A DNA stretch of 64,000 nt from Lucinisca nassula (lineage: Eukaryota; Mollusca; Bivalvia; Lucinida; Lucinidae). Of the stretch, positions 51,016 through 62,650 are shown piece by piece. The notes beneath the pieces were generated by a model. It saw nothing but the letters and a program-made list of their open reading frames with translations. It was not told the origin of the DNA and ran no database searches. Each line of letters begins with the position of its first letter. Within the stretch, counting starts at the first letter, position 1. The position numbers and the translations under genes are program-made. The DNA lies in the NCBI GenBank assembly GCA_963580285.1, contig CAUZLF010000726.1, positions 42,755 through 106,754 on the forward strand, in the 5' to 3' direction.

Positions 51016-51452
51016 CATACAGAAATAGAACTAGGATTACCTGAAAAAAAGTTCGGACCAAAATCTGTCTCCCAGGCCCCAAAGCTTATTTGGATGTGCT
51101 TCTGACTTGCGATAGGACTGTGGGTTTCATCCCTTGGTCTACTAGCATTAATTCATCGAGGCTTAGGACAGTGATGAAGTATTTTCTCCAGCCATTTTGC
51201 CCCATCACAAAATACAAGAAGGATGGTTACTGGTGAAAGTATTGGTCTATGCATTGTACTGGTTAAAAGCTAAATGTAATGATCTGAGTCTAGGGCTGCC
51301 CTGGACACCTGTGAATTGCTGGGATAGCATGATCTGTATGGTGTTGACCGGGCTTTTAAACTCCAAACATGCACATAACCTGAAGTAACCAGCATGTGTT
51401 GGAGTATTCATTGGACAAGTCTTAACTTACGTCCAATACTTTGTGTTTTGCA

Positions 51453-51458
51453 ATTAAA
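51453..51458 (+). promoter_or_regulatory. possible polyadenylation signal (ATTAAA) for WRAP53
   Basis: ATTAAA lies 438 bp after the stop codon and shortly before a SINE insertion at 51491. It is the first reasonable hexamer I see, but AT-rich DNA makes such matches common. Transcript ends would be needed to confirm it. Confidence 0.25.
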
Positions 51459-51490
51459 CATGTTTAATCTAATCTATCATTCATTTCTAG

Positions 51491-51650
51491 AAGCCGCCGT
51501 GGTGTAGTGGCTACGCTACTCGCCTTGTGAACCAGGGATCGCAGGATCAATCCCGAGCTTCTCCAGATTTTCAGATGAGTCGTTAAACCGAGGACCCGTC
51601 TCATATGACCTTAGTTGTTGGTGGGACATAAAACTCGAACACTGACTCAT
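51491..51650 (+). mobile_element. SINE-A, near full length
   Basis: agaagccgccgtggtgtagt, ggatcgcaggatcaatcccg, cttctccagattttcagatg, gttggtgggacataaaactc. Confidence 0.86.
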
Positions 51651-51834
51651 CATCCATTTTTGGTGCAGAAAGAAACTCTTGGACCCACAGTTAATAACGG
51701 AAACTTGGTAACTGAGTTTTTGACATTATCTGTGACAATCTGTTGACCCTAGGCTCTGGATTTCTCTGTCTACACTGGAAAAGATGTTTGATTATTGTTC
51801 TTACCAACAGCATCAAAATGAATTTATCATATGT

Positions 51835-52190
51835 TCTCCCGTCTGAGAATGTTAAAACGCCATGTAATAAATTTGATATCCACTAGTGGATTAAATATGC
51901 AAATTAGTTATATACCCCCGTAACGTTACATGTGCGACGTCTTTAGCAACATCGCATATACTAATGGCGGAAAATTGACAATTTTGTAAAACGATCATGC
52001 ATAAAATGCGTATAAATGTCATATGATAAATAGATTCTTACATTCGTGCTCATGTCTTATTGCATTTATAAAACGAGTTGAGGAAAAGTGATAAAATGCT
52101 CGGCACAGCCTTGCATTTTATCCCTTTTTCTCAACTCGTTTAATAAATTCAATAATACATAAACACTCATGTAAGATCTTCTATTTAATC
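51835..52190 (+). mobile_element. palindromic element H5
   Basis: aacgccatgtaataaatttg, atccactagtggattaaata, gtcatatgataaatagattc, ttgaggaaaagtgataaaat / attttatccctttttctcaa. Confidence 0.82.
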
Positions 52191-52234
52191 ATTTTCATAA
52201 GGAGGTTTGAAAAACGGTTGTTTTATGTCATGCC

Positions 52235-53123
52235 TCTCTGCATCTGTCCTTCCTTCCATCCATCTGTCTGTCCATCCTTCTGTAAACTTTAAGTTTCCAG
52301 ATAACTCCTACTACATTTTACTTCCAATCAAACTGAAACGTAATATATAGTCAGATCATGATGTGGAGCAGCACATATTGTTTCAAGGTTACAGTTCACC
52401 AAATATTAATATCAAGCTATGCCCCTTTGAAAATTTCTGTAAACATTTGGTTTCCGGCTAAATCTTCCCTATACAGTTTATATCAGATAAAGCTGAAACT
52501 TGATATATAGTTAGACCATGATGTGTAGCAAGGCATATTGTTTCAAGGTTACGGTCCACCAAATATTAAAGTTATGCCCTATGAAAATATCTGTAATTAT
52601 TACTTTTCCAGCTAAATCCTCCTATAGATTTCATCGGATTTATAGATATACCATGCTGATGAGGAGCCCATATTGTTTGGAGGTTGCAGTCCACTAAATA
52701 TTAACAGAGTTATGACCCTTTGAATTTTTTTTGTAAACTTTTTGTTTTCCGGCTAACTCCTTCTTCAGTTTACTTCCAATAAAGCTGAAACTTCATTTAT
52801 AGTAAGAATATGATATGGAGCAGTGCATATTAGTTCTCAGTTGCAGTTCTCTAAATATTTTTGAAAAAGTCTGTAAACATTTCATTTCGGGCTAACTCCT
52901 CCAATTGCTTACATAATATACAGCTAAAACTTTGTAAGTAGTTGCACCATGATGTGGAGCAGCGCATATTGTTTCTGGGTTACAGTCTGTCAGATATTAG
53001 AAGAGTAACGTCCCTTTGAATATTTTGTAATTGTTTTTTTTCTGGCTAACTCCTATAGTTTATGTCAGACCAAGCTGAGACTTTATAAATAGTGACACCA
53101 TGATGTGGAGCAGTGCATAATAT
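52235..53123 (+). mobile_element. HEL-7 family, 5' segment
   Basis: catgcctctctgcatctgtc and ctgtccatccttctgtaaac, then about five 150-160 bp monomers with accatgatgtggagcagcgc and attgtttcaaggttacagtt. It is interrupted at 53123 by HEL-8 and resumes at 58247 (ttcaaggttactgttcacca). Confidence 0.75.
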
Positions 53124-53870
53124 TTATGTCTTCCCCGAAAATTTTTTTTTCGGAGAGACATATTGTTTTCCCCCCGGGCGTCTGTCTGTCTGTCTGTCCA
53201 TCTGTCTGTCTGTCACACATTGGTGTCCGCTCTATAACTTGAAAACCGTTAGAGGTATCTTCACGAAACTTCGTATAAATATTAATCAGCCTTAGGCGAC
53301 ATGCAGTGCGCAAGAACTATAACACTCGCATTTATACTTTTTGAATTATCTCCCTTGGAAGTTTGTCGGTATGTACATATGTATGGAAAAATCGTGTCCG
53401 GTCAATAACTTTCTTATTTTCAGATGGATTTTAAAATTACTTGGCAGAAATATTAACAACCATAAGATGATGTGTGGTGCGCATGAGGCAGGTCGGTACC
53501 TCAAAGGTCAAGGTCATACTTAGAGGTCAAAGGTAAAAAAAGGGGCCTTTTTTTTTCGTATTTGGTCAATAACTTTCTTATTTTGAGATGGATTTTAAAA
53601 TAACTTGGCATAATTATTAACAACCATGAGACGATGGTTGGTGGGCATGAGGCAGGTCAAAGGTCAAAATAGGGGCCTTTTTTCGTATTTGGTCAATAAC
53701 TTTCTTATTTTGAGATGGATTTTGAAATCACTTGGCAGAAATGTTAATCAATATAAGATGATGTGTTGTGTGCATGACCCAGATTGGTACCTCAAAGGTC
53801 AAGGTCATACTTAGAGGTCAAAGGTAAAAAAGGGGCCTTTTTGTTTCGGGTTTTGTCAATAACTTGCTTA

Positions 53871-54338
53871 TTATACCCCCGGCATCCGAAGTATGCAATG
53901 GGGGTATATAGTTTTTGTCTTTTCCGTCTGTCTGTCTGTCTGTCTGTCCGTAAACAATTATTTTGTGTCAAAGATATCTCAGGAACTGCTTCACATAGAA
54001 ACTTGAAATTTTGCACACATGATCAGTATGACTACTTGTATTGTGGGAAAGAAAATAAGGGCCAAGGGGTCAGGCCTTTTTAGAGTTATTTCCCTTTGTA
54101 GTTCTTGCTGTCTAATAGTGTATATTTTTATTTTGTGTTAAAGATTTCTCAATAACTACTGTACATAGAAACTTGAAATTTTGCAAACATGATCAGTATG
54201 ACTAGTTGTATTGTGGGAAAGAAAATAAGGGCCAAGGGGTCAGGCCTTTTAGAGTTATTTCCCTTTGTAGTTCTTGTTTCAGCTGAGGTGATGACACTGG
54301 CCGGGGGTATACGTGCCCCACTGGGCACTTTTGTCTAG
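53871..54338 (+). mobile_element. HEL-6 short copy nested in HEL-8
   Basis: TTATACCCCCGGCATCC ... GCCGGGGGTATAC, hairpin GTGCCCcactGGGCAC, ttttgt, CTAG (54335-54338). The flanks aacttgctta and ttttcagatag join to the uninterrupted monomer sequence, so no target duplication was made. Confidence 0.9.
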
Positions 54339-55721
54339 TTTTCAGATAGAATTTGAAGTTACTTGGCAAACATGTTAACTATCATGAGACGATGTGTTGC
54401 ATGCATGATTCAGTTTGGTACCTAAAATGTCAAGGTCAAACATAGAGGTCAAAGGTAAAAAAAGTGCCTTTTTTCGTGTTTGGTCAATAACTTTCTTATT
54501 ATGTCTATTTTTTTCGGAGAGACATATTGTTTTTCCCCCGGGCGTCTGTCTGTCTGTCCGTCTGTCTGTCTGTCCGTCTGTCCGTCTGTCTGTCTGTCAC
54601 ACATTCATGTCCGCTCTGTAACTTGAAAACCGTTAGAGCTATCTTCACGAAACTTCGTATAAATATTAATTATACTTTTTGAATTATCTCCTTGGAAGTT
54701 TGTTGGTATGTATATATGTATGGGCAAATCGTGTCCGGTCAATAACTTTCTTATTTTTTGATGGATTTTAAAATTACTCGGCAGAAATATTAACAACCAT
54801 AAGAGGATGTGTGGTGCGCATGAGGCAGGTCGGTACCTCAAAGGTCAAGGTCATACTTAGAGGTCAAAGGTCAAAAAAGGGGCCTTTTTTTCGTATTTGG
54901 TCAATAACTTTCTTATTATGAGATGGAATTTAAAATTACTTGGCATAATTATTAACAACCATAAGACGATGTGTGGTGCGCATGAGGCAGGTCGGTTCCT
55001 CAAAGGTCAAGGTCATACTTAGAGGTCAAAGGTCAAAAAAGGGGCCTTTTTTTCGTATTTGGTCAATAACTTTCTAATTTTGAGATGGATTTTAAAATTA
55101 CTTGGCATAATTATTAACAGTCATGAGACGATGTGTGGTGCACATGAGCCAGGTCGGTACCTCAAAGGTCAAGGTCATACTTAGCGGTCAAAGGTCAAAA
55201 AGTGGGCCTTTTTTTCGTATTTGGTCAATAACTTTCTTATTTTGAGATGGATTTTGAAATCACATGGCAGAAATGTGAACCAATATAAGGCGATGTGTTG
55301 CGCGCATGACCCAGTTTGGTACCTCAAAGGTCAAGGTCATACTTAGAGGTCAAAGGTAAAAAAATGGGCCTTTTTTTCGGGTTTTGTCAATAGCTTGCAT
55401 ATTTTAAAATAGAATTTGAAGTTACTTGGCAAACATGTTAACTATCATGGGACAATGTGTTGCATGCATGATTCAGTTTGGTACATAAAATGTCAAGGTC
55501 ATACATAGAGGTCAAAGGTAAAAAAGGGTCCTTTTTTCGTGTTTGGTCAATAACTTTCTTATTTTTAGATGGATTTTGAAATTGCTAGGCAGAAATGTTA
55601 ACCACCATGAGATGATGTGTTGCACGCATGACCCAGTTTAATACCTGAAAGGTCAAGGTCATAGATAGAGGTTAAAGGTAAAAACAGGGCCTTTTTTGTG
55701 TACTGTCAATAACTTTCTTAT

Positions 55722-56680
55722 TATGCCCCAACTTTGAAAAAGTTTGAGGGGCATATTGGTTCTGGTTCGTTCGTCTGTTTGTCCGTTCGTCCGTCAGTTA
55801 CGCTTTTGATGCATAGCATAACTAAAGAACCGTGTATGCTAGGGTTTTGAAATTTCATATCTGGATTCCTCATGGAAAATTAGCTTACACATATTTTTTT
55901 CTCGTCCGGATTATGCCCCCTTCAAGAGTTATTGCCCTTTGAATTTTTTTTTTTAATAAAATCTTGTCAGCAAGATATCTCAAAAATTATTGGAGCTAGA
56001 GCCTTGAAAGTTGGTGAATATATTGATGGTGATGAGTAGATGAACTGATTAATTTTTGACAAAATTCCGAAAAATACTTTGTGAGTTATGGCCCTTTGTC
56101 ATTTTGGTAATTTGTGCCCATTGTAATGTATGCTAAAAGTGATGCATAGCATAACTTTAGAACCGTGTATGCTAGGATTTTGAAATTTCATATATGGATT
56201 CCTCATGGAAAATTAGCTGACGCGTATTTTTTTTCTCGTCCGGAATATGCCCCTTTCAAGAGTTATTGCCCTTTGAAATTTTTTTAATAAAATCTTGTCA
56301 GCAAGATATCTCAAAAACTATTGGAGCTAGAGCTTTGAAAGTTGGTGAATACATTGTTGGTGATTAGTAGATGAACTGATTAACTTATGACAAAATTCTG
56401 AAAAATACTTAGTGAGTTATGGCCCTTTGTCATTTTGGTTATTTGTGCCCATTGTAATGTATGCTAAAAGTGATGCATAGCATAACTTTAGAACCGTGTA
56501 TGCTATAGTTTTGAAATTTCATATATGCATCTCTGATGGAAAATAAGCTGACGCATATTTTTTTTCTCGTCCGGATTATGCCCCTTTCAAGAGTTATTGC
56601 CCTTTGAAATTTTTTTAATAAAATCTTGTCAGCAAGATATCTAAAAAAACTATTGGAGCTAGACGCTTGAAAGTTGGACC
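55722..56680 (+). mobile_element. HEL-3 family copy, 3' truncated
   Basis: TTATGCCCCAACTTTG / TTTGAGGGGCATA, gttcgtctgtttgtccgttc, then monomers with aaccgtgtatgctagg and cagcaagatatctcaaaaa. It breaks off near 56680 into HEL-8 sequence (gaccatgagtcatgtgcaag) without the usual terminus. Confidence 0.8.
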
Positions 56681-56946
56681 ATGAGTCATGTGCAAGACCA
56701 AGGTCCATACCTCCAATGTCAAGGTCATACCTAGAGGTCAAAGGTAAAAAAAAAGGACAGTCAATAACTTCCTTATTCTTTGATGGATTATGAAATTACT
56801 TGGCAGAAATGTTAACCATCATGAGACGATGTGTTGTACCGCAAAGGTCAAGGTCATACTTAGAGGTCAAAGGTGAAAAAGTGCTTTTTTTGTTTACGGC
56901 CAATAACTTTTTTTTTTTCTATGAACATTTTTAAAGTTACTATGAA

Positions 56947-57180
56947 CGGGCCTCCGTGGCCTAGTGGATAAGAGCGCTGACTCTTAGTCATTAGGTCTCT
57001 CACCGCCGTAGGTTCGAGCCTCGCTCGGGCCACGTGTGAGACGCCAACTTCTGCAACGGAAGGTCAGGTGGTTTTTCTCCGGGTACTCCGGTTTTCGCCC
57101 ACCTCTGATTAACGATCGGCTTGATATGAGTGAAATAATCTTGAAAGGGCCGTAAAACCCAAACCAAAAAAAAAAAAAAA
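56947..57180 (+). mobile_element. SINE-C, full length, tRNA-derived
   Basis: gcctccgtggcctagtggat (A-box), taggttcgagcctcgc (B-box), gtgagacgccaacttctgca, ggtactccggttttcgccca, tgagtgaaataatcttgaaa, gggccgtaaaacccaaacca, then A-run. It interrupts the HEL-8 monomer at aagttacta, which reappears after the tail. Confidence 0.88.
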
Positions 57181-58246
57181 AAGTTACTATGCAGAAATGT
57201 TCATCTTCATTATATGATGTGTTGCACACAAGACCCAGCTCAATACCTCCAATGTCAAGGTTATACTTAGCAGTCAAAAACGGGGGAGACATCTGTGTTT
57301 TTGTAGAAAAACAAATTCTAGTTTTTAGATGGATTTTGAAATTGCTTGGCAGAAATGTTAACCACCATGAGATGATGTGTTGCACGCATGACCCAGTTTG
57401 GTACCTGAAAGGTCAAGGTCATACATAGAGGTTAATGGTAAAAAAAGGGGCCTTTTTTGTTTTCTGTCAATAACTTCCTTATTTTTAGATGGATTTTGAA
57501 ATTACTTGGCAGAAATGTTAACCACCATGAGACGATGTGTTGTGTGCATGACCTCAAATGTCAAGGTCATACTAAGAGGTTAAAGGACAAAAAGGGGCCT
57601 TTTTTAGTGTTCAGTCAATAACTTTCTTCTTCCTGGATAGATGGTGAAATTACTTGGCAGAAATGTTAACCATCATGAGATGATGTGGTGCACGCTACAC
57701 CCAGGTTGGTACCTCCAAGATCAAGGTCATACTAAGAGGTCGGAGGTAAAAAAAGTTTGTTTTTTTTTTTTTTGTGTCCAGTCATTAACTTTTTTATTTC
57801 TGGATGGACTTTATAAAGTAACCATGCAGAAATGTTCACCGTCATTAGACCATGAGTCATGTGCAAGACTAAGGTCCATACCTCCAATGTTAAGGTCATA
57901 CCTAGAGGTCAAAGGTAAAAAAAAGGGACAGTCAATAACTTCCTTATTCTTCGATGGATTATGAAATTACTTGGCAGAAATGTTAACCATCATGAGACGA
58001 TGTGTTGTAATTCAAAGGTCAAGGCCATACTTAGGGGTCAAAGGTAAAAAAGTGCTTTTTTGTGTACGGCCAATAACTTTTTTTATTTTTCTATGAACAT
58101 TTTTAAAGTTACTATGCAGAAATGTTCATCTTCATTAGTTGATGTGTTGCACACACGACCCAGCTCAATACCTCCAATGTCAAGGTTATACTTAGCAGTC
58201 AAAAATGGGGGAGATATCTGTGTTTTTGTAGAAAAACAAATTCTAG

Positions 58247-58620
58247 TTCAAGGTTACTGTTCACCAAATACTAGCAGAGTTATGCCCATTTGAAAATTAT
58301 TGTATACTTTTTGTTTCTGGCTAGTCCCTCCCACAGTTTACATCCCATCCAGATGAAACTTTATTTATAGTTAGACCATGATGTTGAGCAGTGCATATTG
58401 TTTCAAGAATACTACAATTCACCAAATTTTAACAGCGTTATGCTCCTTTGAAAATTTCAGTTATTTTGTCGTTTCTGTCAGACTACAATTTACAGTTGCT
58501 CAGGCTGAAACTTGATTTCTTTATTTATAGTTAGACTTATTGTTTTCGTTTTGAGGTTACAGTTCACCACATATTAGCAGTATTGGCCCTTTGAAAATTT
58601 TGCAAGGTAACTCCTCCTAT
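58247..58620 (+). mobile_element. HEL-7, continuation of 52235-53123
   Basis: Monomer resumes ttcaaggttactgttcacca...gaaaattattgtatact. At about 58620 orientation flips into the minus-strand copy. Confidence 0.7.
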
Positions 58621-61115
58621 TATAATATGCACTGTTCCACATCATGGTCTTACTATATGTAAAGTTTCAGCTTCATCAGATATAAAATGTAGGAGGAGTT
58701 ATCCGGAAACAGAATGTTTAGAAAAATCTGTGATAGTAGCAGGCCAGGGCCTGACAAATCCAAAAATTTTCCACTTGCCCACCAGGCAAGTAAAACATTT
58801 TTGCACTTGCCCAGCTCAAAATCCTACTTGCCCAGGATTTTGGAATTCAAAGTGGGGTTGAATGTCGGGGAGCGGATAATGGTGACGATGATGACGACCA
58901 ACATTATAAATATAATCCAAGGTTTCTGTCAAGTTTCAAGCACAACCACTTTCCATTAGGGTCTAGTTATTTCATGTTAGTGTTTATTTCACTTTGGTGT
59001 CTCTGTTGGGAGTCAGACTTTCGGATGAGTCTTTAAACTGAGGTCCCGTCTCCGTATGACCTCAGCTGTTGGTGGGACATAAAACTCAAGTGCTCACTCA
59101 CTCTGTTGGGAGCTCAGGGTTAATTGTATCGATTCATGATCATTGCATTCACTTCTATTTATTTCCCTCTGTGCGGTAATACGGTAGAAAATACTGTTGT
59201 TGTCACAGCCAATAACGGTACCTTTCAAGTTAATTGCTCACATAATACCTTAACCGATTAGCAATTGAAGATACAGTTATATAAACTCATTTAGCTTGAC
59301 ACGCACGACAAACACGAGCTGCAGCCGATATAGATCTACTCAAAAGATCAGAAGTGTCAGGGCAGCGAGATAAAAGATTAAAAGAATGCAGTTTAATTAG
59401 CTTGGATTTAATGAACCAACCAGAAGACGAGAACCCACTCTATCACAAATGAATCCAAACGTTCACACCCACCCTTCAAGCAAGTTCAATGCGATCATCA
59501 TTTCCGCCATCCAAATCGTCGTCCACAAACCACCACTCCCATTTTTCTGCACGCGATCGGTAAATGACGTCATCCGACCCCAGCAACAGCGCACGTGTTT
59601 AACGTCATTGTTTTATTTTAATAGGGCCTATCTCTTTCAGAAAAAAAATGTTTGGAACCGGTAAAAAATATTTTCTCGATAGCTAAACGCTTGTGGATAG
59701 AGGCGCGACTAATCCGCGGTTACCAACATTAAAACATTCGCCTTTTTTTCCGCCAGCGTCTGCTATTTGGCGCCAAAACATAACCGTTCACGAGATAGTA
59801 GAATAGTCCTTTTTTTAGTACCGTAAGATGTAGCAAATCGTTTTAGGAGCTATTAAATCATTTTCACATTGATTGTGGATGAAATTTTATGGCAGGGATA
59901 AACGCAAATTAGAGACAATCTTATTTTCACACCTTGTCAAGCTTATCGATAGCGCTGGCGGTACACACTACACCAGAAATGAAAGACACGCACCGCTGGG
60001 CAATCATGTTTAATTGGTAATTATATGACAGGGATTAACAATAGTGTCATACATGAACCGTTATAAAAACATGGATGGTTTCGTCTCTCAATTGCCGACA
60101 AAGCGGGAATTATTGTGATTTACTTACTGGTCTAGTTTTACTGTATTTAAGGACTCAAAAGACTGACGATTGTAGACGATTTTTTGCACTTGCCTGACCG
60201 GGTGTCGAAAGGTCAAAGTGCACCTGCCCGGCGCGATTTCGGACTTGTCCCGGGCGGCCGGGCAATGGATTTGTCAGCCCCTGCTATGATAGTGGTATAA
60301 CTCTGGTAATATTTGGTGAACCATAACCTCAAAATAATATGCAGGGTTCTGTATCATGGTCTTACTGTTTGTAAAGTTTTAGCATCATCTGATGTAAAAT
60401 GTAGGAGGAGTTATCCGGAAGCAAAATGTTTACAGAATTTTTCAAAGGGGCACAACTGTAGTATTTTTTTGTTGAGGGTAACCTCGAAATAATATCCGCT
60501 GCCCTCTACCATGATCTAACCATATTTGAAGTTTCAGCTTAATCAGATGTAAACTGTAGGAGTCATCATCGGGAAACAAAAAGTTTACAAACAATTTCAA
60601 AAGAGCATAACTCTATTACCATTTGGTGGACTGTAACCACAAAACAATATGCGCTGCCCCACACCATGGTCTAACTATGTATGAAGTTTCAGCTTGATCA
60701 GGTGTAAACTGTAGGAGGAGTTTTCCAGAAACGAAAAGTTTACAAAAAATTTCAAATGGGGCATAACTTTATTATTATTTGTTGGACCATAACCTCGAAA
60801 CAATATGCCTTGCCCCACAGCATGGTCTAAATATGTTTGACGTTTCAGCTTGATTGCATGTAAAATGTAGGAGGAGATATCCAGAAATGAAAAAGTTTAC
60901 AAAAAATCAAAGGGGCTTACTCTATTAATATTTGGTGGACCATAACCTCGAAATAATATGCACTGCCCCACACCATGGTCTAACTATGTATGAAGTTTCA
61001 GCTTGTTCAGATGTAAACTGTAGAAGGAGTTATCCGGAAATGAACTGTTTACAGGCGGAAGGATGGACGGACCCAGGGTTTTAACATAATACGTCCTGTT
61101 TTTCAAACGGGCATA
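58620..61115 (-). mobile_element. HEL-7 family, minus-strand copy split by a hAT-like element
   Basis: Minus strand from about 61115: TTATATGCCCGTTTGAAAAA start, gggtccgtccatccttccgc, then monomers with gaggttatggtccaccaaat and ccggataactcctcctacag. The insertion 58739-60288 splits tctgtgatagt from ggtataactctgg. Confidence 0.72.
58739..60288. mobile_element. 1.5-kb hAT-like element, non-autonomous
   Basis: Bounded by ggccagggcctgacaaatcc and tggatttgtcagcccctg, with further inverted acttgcccaggc / gcctgacc-like and cacttgccc motifs inside both ends. ctgtgata (left) and ctatgata (right) are a likely 8-bp target duplication with one change. The interior contains a SINE-A 3' fragment (59015-59100) and otherwise unique sequence with no transposase. 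Confidence 0.68.
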
Positions 61116-61119
61116 TAAA

Positions 61120-62480
61120 ATGGGCATTTTCAGCAATCAAAGGGACATAACTCTATGATAAATTGGCCAACCTCACCAGTTTTTGAACTCATCCAAGCTT
61201 TTATCCCTGACTTACTTACATGCTAGTTTCAAGAAGATTTGATCAGAACTAAAGAGGCTACTGTGATGACAAGGTGCAAAAATAGGCATTTTCTGCAAAC
61301 AATGTGGCGTAACTCTATGATAAATAAGCAGACCTCATCGGTTTTTGAACTCATTTCGAGCTTATTAGGGACTTTTGATGATGAAAATGTCAATAGTGGG
61401 CATTTTCAGCAATCAAAGGGACATATTTCTATGATAAAATTGGCTGACCTCATCAGTTTTTGAACTCAACCAAGCTTTTATCCAGGACTTACTTACAAGT
61501 AAATATGTTCTAGAAAGTGTCATCCTTTAGAAGCAAGGAATACACAGAACTGGAAAATATGGAGTGTACATGTTTCTAGCTAGTCTCGGCCAATTTGGCT
61601 CCATCAGTGACCCTCAAATATTTTCAAAAATTAACAATGGAATCAATGATCCCAAAGGATAAGAAAATATAAACTGCACTATAATGTAGGGCAGGGAGAC
61701 TTTTAAAGGCCACCACACATTCCCAAACCCCAGGTGTAGTGACGTTAACTATGTTCTAGAAAGGGTTATCCTTTGGAAGCAAGGAATACACCACAGAACT
61801 GGAAAAAAATGGAGTGTACAGGTTTTCTGGGCCAGACAAGCTAGTTTCGGCGAATTTGGCCTCATCAGTGACTCTCAATTATTCAGTTTCAAGAAGATCC
61901 AATAAAAACTGAAGGGGCTACGGTGATGACAAGATAAAAAATATGCATTTTCTAAAATCAAGGGGGGCATAACTCTCTGAAATTTAGGCTGACCTCACCA
62001 ATTTTTAACCTCCGCTGAGCTTTTATCCCTTACTTACATGTAAGTTTCTAGAAGATCCGATGTAAACTGAAGAGGCTACAGTGATGACAAGGTCAAAATA
62101 GGCATTTTCAGCTCGAAGATAGATAGGTTGACCTCGCCTGTTTTCGAACTCATCCGAGCTTTCATCCCTGACTTACTTGTTTGTAAGTTTCAAGAAGGTC
62201 ATATCAAAACTGATGGGCCATGATGACAGGGTAAAAAATAAGCATTTTCAGCAAAGTAGATGACATAACTCTTTGAGTAATTGACCAACATCTCTAGTTT
62301 TGGAACTCATCTGAACTTTTATCCCTGACTAACTTGTTGGTAAGTTTCAAGAAGATCCAATCGAAACTGAAGGGGCTACATGTATGGTGATCACACGGTC
62401 CAAAAAAAGCATTTTCAGCAACCTTGGGGACATAACTCCGTAAGTAATCCAATGACATCGCTAATGTTCAAACTCATCCG
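61120..62480 (+). repeat. diverged monomer repeats (cattttcagcaatcaaaggg type)
   Basis: At least eight units share gcattttcagcaa, acataactctatgataaatt, gacctcatcagtttttgaac and catccgagcttttatccctg. A piece of about 70 bp (tatgttctagaaagtgtcat...) is repeated at 61505 and 61750. Probably another Helentron-like core without visible ends. Confidence 0.65.
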
Positions 62481-62650
62481 AGCTTTTAGTGTCCCGGCTG
62501 CACCAGCTTATGGAGTTTATGTTTTACAGTTAATCAGTTATGCTTGAGCCTGTTCCAAGTATCAGGACTTTATGGAATGTGGTAAGGTGCTCACTACCGA
62601 GGTTGTTATGCAACGGGGATCAAAAAGCCAAACTGGTATCAACACTGAAG

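Larger units (their letters stand above)
54499..57321 (+). mobile_element. second HEL-8 copy nested in the first
   Basis: Starts TTATGTCTATTTTTTTCGGAG after actttctta. It ends GGGGGAGACATCTGTG with the same hairpin and CTAG at 57318-57321; the monomer continues with tttttagatgg. Contains a HEL-3 element and a SINE-C. Confidence 0.78.
53124..58246 (+). mobile_element. HEL-8 composite, inserted in HEL-7 and carrying nested insertions
   Basis: Starts TTATGTCTTCCCCGAAAA / TTTTCGGAGAGACATA, then (GTCTGTCT)n and monomers of about 155-160 bp (tcaataactttcttattttg, agatggattttgaaattact, ctcaaaggtcaaggtcatac, ttagaggtcaaaggt). It ends GGGGGAGATATCTG, hairpin TGTTTTTgtagAAAAACA, CTAG at 58243-58246. 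Nested inside are HEL-6 (53871-54338), a second HEL-8 (54499-57321), HEL-3 (from 55722) and SINE-C (56947-57180). Confidence 0.82.

Noticed and set aside
48766..49926. tandem ORFs ([24 protein letters not shown]) in HEL-4
   Set aside because: They restart in every 145-bp monomer and shift frame between them; explained by the repeat.
51160..51400. additional WRAP53 coding exon downstream of the stop
   Set aside because: The frame closes at 51013 after the expected terminal LWW motif; the region resembles a dispersed repeat at 10200 and 40095.
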